64,000 nucleotides of DNA, from assembly GCF_017942085.1 (NCBI RefSeq), contig NZ_JAGKSP010000019.1, forward strand, positions 16,832 through 80,831, read 5' to 3'. Within the stretch, counting starts at the first letter, position 1, and each line of letters begins with the position of its first letter. Shown in pieces: positions 26,480 to 34,353 of this stretch. The notes under the pieces were generated by a model. The model saw only the letters and a list, made by a program, of their open reading frames with translations, did no database searches and was not told where the DNA came from. The DNA comes from Paenibacillus lignilyticus (GTDB taxonomy: Bacteria > Bacillota > Bacilli > Paenibacillales > Paenibacillaceae). The position numbers and the translations under genes were made by a program.

Positions 26480-27394
26480 CTAATATGGAGTAGCAGATAA
26501 GTAAATATTAATCGATGGCCAATAATATGAAAAGTACGATATTTTGCTAGCGGTGGCAAAAGCGTTAGCATCCTGAGTACTTGATTTCCGTGACATAACA
26601 CCATGTAATACTTCTCCACTCCATAAAGTGGCTCCACTATCTCCTTCATTTTGGAATGTCCAGTTGGGATTAGCTATTTTAATCTGGTCAGGTAGATCAA
26701 CACCAGTAGTTGGATTCATACTAGTGTATGACGTACTCAATACAGTACTGCAAGTATAGTTGGTTGCTAAACCAGCTTTGCATACAGTTTGCCCCTGAGT
26801 TACAGTACCAGTACTCGTAAACTTCGCGTCATAATCTGTTGAACCATTCTTTAATACCAAACTACTAATTTTTCTCGTAGTATCTGTAATTTGAACAAGA
26901 CCAATATCTTGGCCGCCATTAACATACGCCGTAGCATAATCAACACCGACAGTAGTAGTGTACTGTTTCACTGTTGAACCGGTTCCTAACATGCAATGAC
27001 CTGCTGTAATAATATACTTTTTATTGTTCCCATCGTACCCAGTAGCCGCTGTCGAACAACCTCCGCTCCTAACAATACCAATTCCTCCACCAAGAACCGT
27101 AGTTGCAATAAAGCATTTTCCATTCTCTTCATACACAGCAGTTAATTCATTATCTAAAGTTTTGATTGGTAATGATGCGTGGACACCGTTGTTTACTAAA
27201 TAGCTTATCCAATCAACTTCCGCTTTTATTTTGTTGATGTAAGCATGAGATTTTTCAGTTATTCTTAAAAATAAAACCTCATCATTCTTTGTGAAACGAA
27301 ATACCTTATTAGTTGAATTGCTTATAAACTCAAAAGAGTTACGTTCAAATGCAAAAGATACTGCTGCTTTATTTAATATCTCTGGACTCGCCAT
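26480..27394 (-). CDS. Chimera: APH-type kinase N-lobe fused to a trypsin-like serine protease domain
   Basis: Residues 1-~98 (MASPEILNKAAVSFAFERNS, VFRFTKNDEVLFLRITEKSH, AEVDWISYLVNNGVHASLP) match the N-terminal lobe of aminoglycoside-phosphotransferase-like kinases. The catalytic HxDxHxxN loop never appears. From ~residue 100 the protein becomes a secreted-type chymotrypsin-fold protease with His in YIITAGHCM, Asp in GGQDIGLVQI and Ser in NEGDSGATLW. The protease has lost any signal peptide. The 304-residue frame is uninterrupted, with AGGTT near the ATG. It is probably a recombination product; whether it folds or acts is unknown. A terminator-like hairpin lies upstream. Confidence 0.75.
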   Translation of the reverse strand: MASPEILNKAAVSFAFERNSFEFISNSTNKVFRFTKNDEVLFLRITEKSHAYINKIKAEVDWISYLVNNGVHASLPIKTLDNELTAVYEENGKCFIATTVLGGGIGIVRSGGCSTAATGYDGNNKKYIITAGHCMLGTGSTVKQYTTTVGVDYATAYVNGGQDIGLVQITDTTRKISSLVLKNGSTDYDAKFTSTGTVTQGQTVCKAGLATNYTCSTVLSTSYTSMNPTTGVDLPDQIKIANPNWTFQNEGDSGATLWSGEVLHGVMSRKSSTQDANAFATASKISYFSYYWPSINIYLSATPY

Positions 27395-27525
27395 TGTGAA
27401 CCTCCAATATAGATACTACCGGCCCGGTAAAACCACTTTACTTGAAATTCCCAAAAATTTATAGACTTATCTTTTTCTGCGTATTAAACTAATAATTAAG
27501 TATAAAGCTATTTTCCATCGACTAA

Positions 27526-27587
27526 AAAGGCTGCCGATTCCATTCGGCAGCCTTTGATTTTGGTATCGTAAAGTTAAGTTAGTTGAG
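27526..27587 (-). repeat. attC-like site a0 (hairpin doubles as terminator)
   Basis: AAAGGCTGCCGA pairs with TCGGCAGCCTTT (27526-27555), followed by a TATCGT...GTTAGTTGAG core shared with the next site. No gene lies between a0 and a1: an empty cassette. Confidence 0.6.
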
Positions 27588-27651
27588 AAAACGGCAACCT
27601 TTATACCGGTTGCCGTTTCTTCGTGGATCTTGAGCTATCGTTACCCGTTAG
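27578..27651 (-). repeat. attC-like site a1, interrupted by IS110-type element A
   Basis: Hairpin ACGGCAACC / GGTTGCCGT (27591-27616) is followed by GAGCTATCGTTACCCGTTAG. The insertion sequence begins exactly after GTTAG; the other half of the core, CTTAAC, resumes at 29426. Confidence 0.72.
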
Positions 27652-27766
27652 CATTCCTGTAGATGGATTAATTTCGTCTTTGAAAAAAGAAAAGCGCCTC
27701 GGTACGATGGGAGTACGCAACGGGTCATAGCCCTTTAAATCCCATCATCCAGGAGGACGCTCTACT

Positions 27767-29038
27767 ATGAAGTTTAAGTCGCAGGACAAACAAAATCAAC
27801 TCATTGAAAAAATTACCGCTCACCATCTAGTCGTCGGCATCGACATCGCTCAGCAAACACATGTGGCACGGGCTGTTAACTTTCGAGGAATCGCACTTGG
27901 TCATCCCCTGTCCTTCTCGAACGATGAAGAAGGCTTTCAAAACCTGCTTCAGTGGATCCACTTGCTACAAGCCGCTCATAGTCTAACTGCTGCCATTGTT
28001 GGTATGGAACCAACCGGCCATTACTGGCTGAACGTCTCCAACTGGCTCTCCAAGCGTCAATTTGAAGTCGTTCTCGTCAATCCTCATCTTGTAAAAAAGA
28101 ATAAGGAAAACCGCGACAATACGCCGTCCAAGAGCGACAAAAAAGATGCGCTCGTCATTGCGGACATGGTCAAAAACGGCTACTACTCTTTCGTCCGTAA
28201 CACCCCTGAGGCCTTTGAAGAGCTACGTGTCTATCTCTCCAACCGCGACTCTGTTGTAACGAGACTTGTTAGCGCTAAAAACCAAATTCATCGCTGGGTC
28301 GATGTTGTTTTCCCAGAGCTGCGGCAAGTTTTCAAGAGCTTAATGTGCACCGGTTCGTTAGCTACTCTACGTCTTTTCCCAACGCCCGAAGAACTGAGTA
28401 AGCTTCTACCTCAAGACGTCATTGCTGGCTGGAAAACCCTTATGAAACGGCATTCTGGTGAGCGGAAGGCTCGAGTGCTTATCTCACTTGCGTGTCGTTC
28501 TGTTGGATCTAAACAAGCCACGCATGCTTACAAGCTTCACTTAAAGCAACTGCTCGATGAGTATGACCTTGCTTGCCAGCAGCTAAAAACGGTTGAGGCA
28601 GAGATCATTGCCGTTCTAGATCGCATTCCTTTTGCAAAATCCATGCTTGCTGTCAAAGGGATCAGCGCCATTTCTTTAGCTGGTATTCTTGGTGAGGCAG
28701 GGGATTTAAGCGGGTTTGTTCACGGCAATGCCCTGCTGCGTCACGCTGGCCTCAATCTTGCAGAAGCTAGCTCAGGCAAATGGACCGGACAGATGAAAAT
28801 TAGCAAACGAGGACGCTCTCGTCTCCGACGGTTTATCTTCATGATGACCATGAGTTTGGTGATGAACAACCGGGAGTTTCAAGCTATGCATGCTCACAAC
28901 GTACAGGTGAAGAAGATGAAGAAAATGAGGTCTATTATGAAGCTATGTGGAAAACTTGCTCGCATACTCGTTGGAATGGCTCGCAGCCGCGAAGCCTACA
29001 ATCCTCATAAAACGATGCCCATTCAGCTAGCGGCTTAA
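27767..29038 (+). CDS. IS110-family transposase (DEDD recombinase), element A
   Basis: The 423-residue protein (MKFKSQDKQNQLIEKITAHH) has the RuvC-like DEDD domain: Asp in VVGIDIAQQTHVARAV, Glu in GMEPTGHYW, and two Asp in SKSDKKDALVIADMV. The C-terminal IS116/IS110/IS902 domain contains GISAISLAGILGEAGDLSGF and the serine-containing LNLAEASSGKW. Such enzymes insert DNA under guidance of an RNA from their own noncoding end. The ATG follows CAGGAGGA. The copy appears intact and is about 65-70 percent similar to element B. Confidence 0.92.
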   Translation: MKFKSQDKQNQLIEKITAHHLVVGIDIAQQTHVARAVNFRGIALGHPLSFSNDEEGFQNLLQWIHLLQAAHSLTAAIVGMEPTGHYWLNVSNWLSKRQFEVVLVNPHLVKKNKENRDNTPSKSDKKDALVIADMVKNGYYSFVRNTPEAFEELRVYLSNRDSVVTRLVSAKNQIHRWVDVVFPELRQVFKSLMCTGSLATLRLFPTPEELSKLLPQDVIAGWKTLMKRHSGERKARVLISLACRSVGSKQATHAYKLHLKQLLDEYDLACQQLKTVEAEIIAVLDRIPFAKSMLAVKGISAISLAGILGEAGDLSGFVHGNALLRHAGLNLAEASSGKWTGQMKISKRGRSRLRRFIFMMTMSLVMNNREFQAMHAHNVQVKKMKKMRSIMKLCGKLARILVGMARSREAYNPHKTMPIQLAA

Positions 29039-29425
29039 CCAACATCTTCCCGTTTCGTTGCACGAGTTTTGGCTTATTCGCGGGATTTCAAAAGAAAGCA
29101 CGGAGTACCGGATACATTAAACCAAAGGGCACCGACCCGTACCGTTAGCAAGACCGGCCTCCACCCCTTGGACAGGCGTAACGAAGGAATGAGAGGGCAG
29201 CGACCCGTTGAGACATGGGAGTGAAAACCTCCAGGGGCGGCGTGGAGAATGCGTGCAGTATATGGAAGGATATGGGGGCTACAACCTCCCCCTCTATTTC
29301 CTCACGCCTTCATGATGTCCCGGTCTACTACAAGGGTTCGCTTACTATCTTTCTTCATTTCTGGCAAGGGTGAAATCCTGCGAATAAGCGAGCATTCGTG
29401 AGAAAACTAAATCGTACTGAGGGAG
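29039..29425 (+). ncRNA. Candidate guide (bridge/seek) RNA region of element A
   Basis: The 3' noncoding region shares islands with that of element B: AGCACGGAGTA, CCGTTAG.AAGACCG, CCTCCACCCCTT, ACGAAGGAATGA and GACCCGTTGAGACATGGGAG. A stem CTCCAC...GTGGAG is extended by CCTTGG/CCAGGGG, while element B has different bases that still pair, indicating a conserved fold. CCGTTAG at 29142-29148 copies the insertion target. IS1111-type elements encode guide RNAs here. Exact RNA ends cannot be given. Confidence 0.65.
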
Positions 29426-29494
29426 CTTAACGAAGTGCAAACGTTCATTTCTGGCCGGCTACCTTCATTATGCTATTCCCTGCCTATCGTCGGG

Positions 29495-29625
29495 AATGAG
29501 ATGATGTTCTTGTCAATTCCGGTAATGGGATCAAGTTCTTGTCATTTGGTTTTGACAAGAACTTGATCCCATTAATAAAAAAAGCCGCGATTTTCGCGAC
29601 TTTTAATGAGATAATGTTCTTGTCA
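29495..29625. repeat. Nested inverted-repeat element with four TTCTTGTCA 21-mers
   Basis: AATGAGATGATGTTCTTGTC at 29495, AATGGGATCAAGTTCTTGTC at 29524 and AATGAGATAATGTTCTTGTC at 29605 are direct copies. 29553-29573 is the exact reverse complement of the second, forming a 21-bp hairpin. An AAAGYCGCGA/TCGCG hairpin with a T run lies at 29583-29603. It resembles a MITE or collapsed transposon ends. No gene lies in 29426-29784. Confidence 0.6.
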
Positions 29626-29632
29626 CCTGACA

Positions 29633-29712
29633 GGTGAAGCCGCCAATCTTGTCGGCAGCTTCATCATAGGTGTTTATTGACTATCGTTCCCTGTTTGTTC
29701 AGTCATTTAATT
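29633..29712 (-). repeat. Degenerate attC-like site a2
   Basis: GAAGCCGCC pairs with GGCAGCTTC (29636-29662) and TTGACTATCGTTCCCTGTTT follows, a decayed right core. Confidence 0.45.
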
Positions 29713-29784
29713 AATAATATTATCGAACCGAAAGGCTAATTTCAGATATTGATTTATCATCTCCAGCCATGAGCCTCTGTTTAT

Positions 29785-30183
29785 TTACTCATTCTGGTCT
29801 TTAATTTCTTGAACATATATTCGTCTGTAATTCAAATAAATATAATAAACTAGATATCCTATGAGTAATAAATAACTAATTAAATCTTGTTTCAAAAAAA
29901 TAATGCAACCTATAAAAATAGTGCCGTATAGAATAATAAATAATAATGAACTTATTAAAAACTTCATTAAATTATTTATCCCAAATTTATTCTGTAATAT
30001 TGGTTCTACGTATTTGCCAAACAATAAAGCACATACCATTGAAAAAACCAAGATAGCTATCCAGATTATAATTTCATTGAGTGAGTATTTACCTGTCAAA
30101 TATGGAATTGAGATTATTCCTAATAGGATTCCGCCATAGAAAATAGCTTCTACTCTTTCCTTAATAAGAACACCTACTTTCAT
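29785..30183 (-). CDS. Cassette: small membrane protein, four predicted segments
   Basis: The 132-residue protein starts MKVGVLIKERVEAIFYGGIL when read from the ATG at 30183, which has GGAG twelve bases upstream. Upstream TTG or ATG starts in the same frame lack spacing. Four hydrophobic segments are separated by short charged loops; the C-terminus is cytoplasmic-looking (YRRIYVQEIKDQNE). No family is recognised. Strongly AT-rich codon use contrasts with the chromosome. It is bounded by degenerate cassette sites a2 and a3. Confidence 0.65.
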   Translation of the reverse strand: MKVGVLIKERVEAIFYGGILLGIISIPYLTGKYSLNEIIIWIAILVFSMVCALLFGKYVEPILQNKFGINNLMKFLISSLLFIILYGTIFIGCIIFLKQDLISYLLLIGYLVYYIYLNYRRIYVQEIKDQNE

Positions 30184-30237
30184 TAAAATTACAATCTCCA
30201 TATTCGTGAGGAGCTTATTCAATTCCTTTACTAACGT

Positions 30238-30312
30238 AAACTGCTCGTTAGCGCAATAAAACTGTCATGTAGTCGGCAACCCTCAGGTAGACAGCAGCTA
30301 CTATTAGTCAAT
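30238..30312 (-). repeat. Degenerate attC-like site a3
   Basis: A core ACTGCTCGTTAGCGCAAT is followed by a weakly paired region with GGCAACC and CAGCAGCTACTATTAGTCAA. Confidence 0.4.
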
Positions 30313-30347
30313 TTTATGATTCGTTTTTGACTGCGTCAGGGTAATGT

Positions 30348-30575
30348 TTATTTATTTTTTAAGGACTTAAAGTAGTTAGCAATGTCTTCCCCAAAAAAAA
30401 TTCCTATAATAAGTACGATAGTTGTTCCGAGCTGCTGTTCAAAATCCTGATGTAAGTGAAACCAATACAATGAATATACAAATAGAATCGTTGCTGGCAG
30501 AATTATAAAGAATACCTTCTTTTCTAGGTATATTGAAATTGGAATATAGAGAAGAATAGTATAAGGAAGCCACAC
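30348..30575 (-). CDS. Cassette: small membrane protein (start uncertain)
   Basis: The frame gives 75 residues with two or three hydrophobic segments and a C-terminus DFEQQLGTTIVLIIGIFFGE. The only standard start in frame is GTG at 30575 with no ribosome site. Without a start, the frame continues upstream as ERASYIHILGLIAIVW, while a good ATG (MLTDRKS) sits in the neighbouring frame. A frameshift near 30600-30640 is therefore likely, and the gene may be broken. Confidence 0.45.
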   Translation of the reverse strand: MWLPYTILLYIPISIYLEKKVFFIILPATILFVYSLYWFHLHQDFEQQLGTTIVLIIGIFFGEDIANYFKSLKNK

Positions 30576-30688
30576 AATTGCAATTAAACCCAGTATATGT
30601 ATGTACGATGCTCTTTCTATCTGTTAGCATTTGAACACATCCTAGTGGTGTAACTTGGAAATCTCGCATATAATATTCGCGAATCTGG

Positions 30689-30785
30689 TTAAACTATCCT
30701 GCCCGTTAGTTTAATTAAAAATGGAGCAGCTGCCGTAGGCAAACTGCTCCTGCTACACTTTGTCTCGTGCCCGTTCGTCAACAAG
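30689..30785 (-). repeat. attC-like site a4
   Basis: The left simple site has perfect 8-bp inverted arms TTAAACTA / TAGTTTAA around TCCTGCCCGT (30689-30714). Hairpin GGAGCAG...CTGCTCC with inner TGCC/GGCA spans 30723-30750. A diverged right core GTGCCCGTTCGTCAAC ends the site. Confidence 0.75.
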
Positions 30786-30795
30786 CGTTGGCGCT

Positions 30796-31053
30796 TTAAA
30801 GGTATTTCTTTGTCCAATTATTAAAAACAATTGCAAAAATAATTAGCCCGAGTACGGTTATTAATCCTCCAAAAATGACAGGACAGTAAATAAATGCATT
30901 GGTTATTCCTTCTCGCTCTTCAAGGTTCCCTATTTTAGACGGGTTAATGAAATCCGCTGCCCAAACTTTCCCTTTTATTAGACCAGCAGCGATACTGAAG
31001 AGTCCAAATAGAAACAACACTAAGGAGTAAACCATAAACCTAATCAATACCAT
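30796..31053 (-). CDS. Cassette: small membrane protein, two segments
   Basis: The 85-residue protein is read from ATG 31053 (GGAGG four bases upstream; a TTG at 31083 is the alternative). It starts MVLIRFMVYSLVLFLFGLFS and has a second segment AFIYCPVIFGGLITVLGLII, with a short loop between. It is an integral membrane protein of unknown function. It fills cassette a4-a5 completely and has no promoter of its own that I can see. Confidence 0.62.
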   Translation of the reverse strand: MVLIRFMVYSLVLFLFGLFSIAAGLIKGKVWAADFINPSKIGNLEEREGITNAFIYCPVIFGGLITVLGLIIFAIVFNNWTKKYL

Positions 31054-31120
31054 GCCACCTCCAGTACTTCTTAACCAATCCAATTCGGTTCACAATACAA
31101 TACCACATTTTTACTTTAAA

Positions 31121-31211
31121 GTTGCGCTAACCTGCCCGTTAGTCGAACGAAAGGCTGCCGTTCATGCCAGCAGCCTCGACCTGGTGATTATTAAGAAATA
31201 GTGCCCGTTAG
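31121..31211 (-). repeat. attC-like site a5
   Basis: GTTGCGCTAACCTGCCCGTT opens the left simple site. Hairpin AGGCTGC / GCAGCCT spans 31152-31176 and the right core CCCGTTAG lies at 31204-31211. Two 63-bp units follow immediately after GTTAG. Confidence 0.78.
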
Positions 31212-31337
31212 CCATTCATGCATCTCTTCTACTGCACCACAGAGCATGAAAGTTAATTCGTTCTTTCATGGTAGCCATTCATGCATCTCTTCTACTGCAC
31301 CACAGAGCATGAAAGTTAATTCGTTCTTTCATGGTAG
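31212..31337. repeat. Tandem pair of 63-bp mini-elements inserted after GTTAG
   Basis: Units 31212-31274 and 31275-31337 are identical, beginning CCATTCATGCATCTC and ending TTTCATGGTAG. A third identical copy lies at 43072-43134, also directly after GTTAG. Each contains a perfect hairpin CATGAAAG...CTTTCATG. They may be minimal cassettes or a target-specific MITE. Confidence 0.85.
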
Positions 31338-31350
31338 TTTAACGACCTCT

Positions 31351-32181
31351 TCAAAAGGAAAAACATATTTTTTTGAGTTTGTTGTCCCAAGTTAGTTGTG
31401 CACCGATCATGTCTGCAACCTGTCTAGCGGGAATAAATGTAATTCCATCAAATCGTTGAATAACGGTATCCATAATGTTGAAATCATTCTCATCGATTCG
31501 CACTGTATTATGCCCAATCTGGTAAGTATACGCTTTCCCCATATAATTCAAAGTTACGCTGTCGTCATCCTCATTTATTGGAGTGACCTCTATTCCAAAC
31601 CTACTCACAAATGCTTCGTTCAAAGGGACCATAACTCTGTTATCTTTATTAGAATAGAAGTAATCATAAGGTCTATTCATAACCAAATCCTCTCCATTAA
31701 TGGAGACGGATACATCTGTTCGCTTTAGGAAATTTTCAAGGAGAGATTGCCCCTCAATCTGTTCCTTTTCGCTTTTTTCCTCAGCCAGTAATGGTCTGGC
31801 TGTATTAATCATGACCACTTTCTTTGAAGGGAATATTGGAGTATCTATTGTGATCACGTAATACATTTCCCCAACTTTAAAGTCAAAACCGCCACAGGAA
31901 GAACCAGCGGGTGGTGTCCATACTTTGGCTAGCGCTTTTACGGTACCTTGTTCGACTTTGTAAACTTCAAAAAAAACATCTTTTCCGTTCTTATCTCCTC
32001 GAATCTCAAGTGCTTTACCGACGAACACATTCGAATCCGTATGTGGCTTGATGATATTACTGCCAAAATCGCATGCTGATACTTTCTTACCGTTAGTTAC
32101 TAGACCACTCATCACTACAACCGCCATAATAAATAAAATGATATGCTTCCTAACTGCTACATTGTTCCATAATCCGCGCAT
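31351..32181 (-). CDS. Cassette: secreted protein with NTR-like and copper-amine-oxidase-N domains
   Basis: The 276-residue protein has a signal segment (residues 10-30, ILFIMAVVVMSGLV). A netrin/TIMP-like module follows (SACDFGSN, VFVGKALEI, GSSCGGFDFKVGEMYYVIT; two Cys pairs). The C-terminal half ends FIPARQVADMIGAQLTWDN, the Cu_amine_oxidN1 module typical of Paenibacillus cell-surface proteins. It probably acts in the wall. TTG or ATG choices upstream do not change the domains. A typical Firmicute protein here suggests cassettes were captured within Bacillales. Confidence 0.7.
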   Translation of the reverse strand: MRGLWNNVAVRKHIILFIMAVVVMSGLVTNGKKVSACDFGSNIIKPHTDSNVFVGKALEIRGDKNGKDVFFEVYKVEQGTVKALAKVWTPPAGSSCGGFDFKVGEMYYVITIDTPIFPSKKVVMINTARPLLAEEKSEKEQIEGQSLLENFLKRTDVSVSINGEDLVMNRPYDYFYSNKDNRVMVPLNEAFVSRFGIEVTPINEDDDSVTLNYMGKAYTYQIGHNTVRIDENDFNIMDTVIQRFDGITFIPARQVADMIGAQLTWDNKLKKICFSF

Positions 32182-32262
32182 AAAGCCCCCCTCAATACAT
32201 TCTCACTTCATTTAATTACCATATATTCCCTCATTAACTAATACGCAAATCATGATGATTTT

Positions 32263-32357
32263 GTTGCGCTAAACTGCCCGGTAGTTTAATAAAACAAAAG
32301 AGCAGTTGCCACGGCAATCTGCTCCTTCTCGTTGAACTATCGTATCGTTCCCGTTAT
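32263..32357 (-). repeat. attC-like site a6
   Basis: Inner boxes TAGTTTAA (32282-32289) and TTGAACTA (32332-32339) can pair over eight positions including one G-T. Between them is hairpin GAGCAG/CTGCTC with GCC/GGC. The right core is CCCGTTAT. Confidence 0.78.
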
Positions 32358-32423
32358 CATAACAGCCCGCCGTGAGTGCCGGCAGCCTGGTGTCGTTATG
32401 CTATCGTGTCCCGTTAGTTCAAT
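32350..32423 (-). repeat. attC-like site a7 (shares a core with a6; empty cassette)
   Basis: Hairpin GCCCGCC / GGCAGC (32364-32386), then ATGCTATCGTGTCCCGTTAG. No coding sequence separates it from a6. Confidence 0.7.
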
Positions 32424-32877
32424 CACTTATTTGAGCGTTTCTTAATTTTTGCTTCCATATATTCTCCACAAATTCTCGAATTTCGGGCAAATAAATTTGA
32501 TTACGACCTAAAAGGATACCATCTCCATTTAACACAAATGTCAATTGTTCATTCGATTTTAAATATAAATTTATGCGACGTGGTCCACCTTTTGGTCCAG
32601 GACCTGTATATGGACTTATTTCATTCTTTTGTACTTTCTTTAATAATGTAACCAGTGTATTAATTTCATCTTTAGTTAGAGGAATTTGATTACAGCACAA
32701 CCACATGATTTCAGCGGATTCAATCTGATTTGTTGTTAATGAATGTAATTGTCCCGGATAATCGTTTGGATGTACGGCATAGATTGAACTCGATATATCT
32801 GAAGCGATGACCGATTCGTAATTTAATCCATTCATTACTACAAAGAAAAGCGCGGTTAAAACCATCTCTCTCCTCAT
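32419..32877 (-). CDS. Cassette: secreted hypothetical protein
   Basis: The 152-residue protein starts MRREMVLTALFFVVMNGLNY, a signal peptide, from ATG 32877, eight bases after GGAGG. The mature part contains IMWLCCNQIPLTKDEINTLV, a Gly/Pro loop YTGPGPKGGPRRINLYLKS and the strand FVLNGDGILLGRNQIYLPE. I do not recognise the family. It is bounded by sites a7 and a8. Confidence 0.65.
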   Translation of the reverse strand: MRREMVLTALFFVVMNGLNYESVIASDISSSIYAVHPNDYPGQLHSLTTNQIESAEIMWLCCNQIPLTKDEINTLVTLLKKVQKNEISPYTGPGPKGGPRRINLYLKSNEQLTFVLNGDGILLGRNQIYLPEIREFVENIWKQKLRNAQISD

Positions 32878-32920
32878 CGACATGACCTCCCAATTTTTTG
32901 GAGGTATTATGCCCACTTCT

Positions 32921-33020
32921 CATTGAACTATACTGCCCGTTACTTCAATGAAAAACGGCAGCCGGTAATCAATCCAGCTGCCGTCATGTTCTATTGTGCT
33001 ATCGTGTCCCGTTAGCGTAA
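32921..33020 (-). repeat. attC-like site a8
   Basis: The left simple site has 10-bp arms CATTGAACTA / TACTTCAATG (one mismatch) around TACTGCCCGT (32921-32950). Hairpin ACGGCAGC / GCTGCCGT spans 32955-32984 and the right core CCCGTTAG 33008-33015. Confidence 0.82.
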
Positions 33021-33083
33021 TGAAGATTGGGTTAAAAATACCTGAAATCCCTCAGAGTGGTCCATCTTAGAAATACTCAAATA

Positions 33084-33491
33084 TTATCTTTTAACTCTTA
33101 GTACTTCTCCTTCATTTTGCTCTAATCCATTATCCCATGTACTTCTGTCGATAGTCTTAATGCTTATTCCTTCTCTTGGTGCGGATAATTTTCTTTTATT
33201 CTTGATATCAATCATCCCCCAACATTCACCATCAACAATTAAACAAACTTTACTGGAATCATCTGACCAGAATATATTTACTTTTTCGCATTCATATATT
33301 GTTGGACTAATTTGGTCATAAACCCATAAATGATCTATAATTTGGGATTCACCACTGCTTAAATCAAAAGCACAGAAATATAAATATCCCGTTTCTCCGT
33401 CGTCCTCAAATACAGTCAACCAGTTATTATCTGGAGATGTAGCATCCAACAAGTAACTATCTTGCTCACTACTTATTTGATTTTCATTCAT
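33084..33491 (-). CDS. Cassette: DUF2251-like protein
   Basis: The 135-residue acidic cytoplasmic protein contains NNWLTVFEDDGETGYLYFCA and IIDHLWVYDQISPTIYECEK, resembling the DUF2251 family. It continues with VNIFWSDDSSKVCLIVDGEC. AAGGAAG lies before the ATG. The family occurs in accessory regions and may include immunity-type proteins, but no function is proven. It is a single-gene cassette between a8 and a9. Confidence 0.6.
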   Translation of the reverse strand: MNENQISSEQDSYLLDATSPDNNWLTVFEDDGETGYLYFCAFDLSSGESQIIDHLWVYDQISPTIYECEKVNIFWSDDSSKVCLIVDGECWGMIDIKNKRKLSAPREGISIKTIDRSTWDNGLEQNEGEVLRVKR

Positions 33492-33586
33492 GTCTGCACT
33501 TCCTTATTTAATATTAGCCGTAATTTCGCCTAACGTCTTTTTACGAACTGCGCAAGCTCTCCTAACCTGAAGTATTCGTTAAGTGA

Positions 33587-33673
33587 TTAAACTATCCTGC
33601 CCGTTAGCGGAACAAGCCGCCGATATACGTAGGCAGCTTGTTCACGTGTATTGTGTAGTACACGTTAGTTTAA
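33587..33673 (-). repeat. attC-like site a9
   Basis: Outer boxes TTAAACTA (33587-33594) and TAGTTTAA (33666-33673) are perfectly complementary over 8 bp. Inside, GAACAAGC pairs with GCTTGTTC plus GCC/GGC (33610-33643). This is the clearest single-strand fold in the array. Confidence 0.85.
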
Positions 33674-33678
33674 CTTTA

Positions 33679-34170
33679 CTATTCTTGAAGACTGACATCT
33701 TTCCTAAAGGTGAAAGGAATCATAAAATAATTGTATTTCACGGTGATTTGTCGAATTGGATTATCATGTTGAATTCGAATCCCATAGTTCCGTATAACTT
33801 CCCTATCATTATTAGCAACTAATTTTTTAAGTTCCGCTGGAGATAGAGCAGGTTTAATTTTCAGTTCATTTATTGCATGGAATGTAATATTGGGGTCGCT
33901 ATCTAATTCTCCACCAAGTACCAAATGATTAGAACGACTTACTCCCAAATCAACTTTTTTTGGTTCTTCACTTTCATTTACCAACACTTGTTTTAGCACA
34001 ATATCTACAAATCCAACGTTTTGAACTTCTACTATTCCATACGTATTGTCATTTGGATTCGAAGTGAGACCATTCGAAACTAAAGGTGGATTTGACTTCA
34101 CTAAGATATAAAGTCCTATAAGAATCAAAATAATCAAACAAACACCAACTTTTATAGACCTTTTTCTCAA
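33679..34170 (-). CDS. Cassette: membrane-anchored hypothetical protein
   Basis: The 163-residue protein is read from TTG 34170, six bases after GGAGGG. An N-terminal anchor (VGVCLIILILIGLYILV) is followed by a beta-rich extracytoplasmic domain (GIVEVQNVGFVDIVLKQVLV, YGIRIQHDNPIRQITVKYNY). The pattern recalls small Bacillus extracytoplasmic proteins of unknown function. Its 5' side is cassette core 34233-34240, into which IS element B inserted. Confidence 0.62.
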   Translation of the reverse strand: MRKRSIKVGVCLIILILIGLYILVKSNPPLVSNGLTSNPNDNTYGIVEVQNVGFVDIVLKQVLVNESEEPKKVDLGVSRSNHLVLGGELDSDPNITFHAINELKIKPALSPAELKKLVANNDREVIRNYGIRIQHDNPIRQITVKYNYFMIPFTFRKDVSLQE

Positions 34171-34221
34171 ATCTCACCCTCCAAATTATCGTTTTTAATG
34201 ATTAATATTCCATAAATTATT

Positions 34222-34240
34222 CTATTATCCTGCCCGTTAG
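34222..34240 (-). repeat. Cassette core a10, interrupted by IS110-type element B
   Basis: CTATTATCCTGCCCGTTAG precedes the element. The core resumes as CGTAAT at 35990. No hairpin remains on either side. Confidence 0.65.
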
Positions 34241-34353
34241 AATTCCTGTAAAACGAATAATTTGGCGTTTGAACAAAAACGAGCGACTCCAGTACGATGG
34301 GGTTACGCACGAGGTCAAAAGCCTCAAAAAGCCCATCAGGAGGTCGCTCTTCT

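Larger units (their letters stand above)
27652..29425 (+). mobile_element. IS110 family, IS1111-type insertion sequence A
   Basis: The element starts CATTCCTGTAGATGG after GTTAG and ends ...CTGAGGGAG before CTTAAC, 1774 bp. It has a short left noncoding part (~115 bp) and a long right noncoding part (~390 bp), the IS1111 layout. There is no target duplication. Boundaries rest on comparison with element B at 34241, which is in the same orientation at the same position of a cassette core. Confidence 0.8.

Noticed and set aside
27526..27555. Interpreting the GGCTGCC hairpins solely as rho-independent terminators
   Set aside because: Most lack a T run, occur between repeated CCCGTTAG cores, and show paired flanking boxes; a few may serve both purposes.
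31201..31395. Small plus-strand frame across the 63-bp tandem repeats
   Set aside because: It merely reads the two identical repeat units and part of the neighbouring gene on the opposite strand; no ribosome site.
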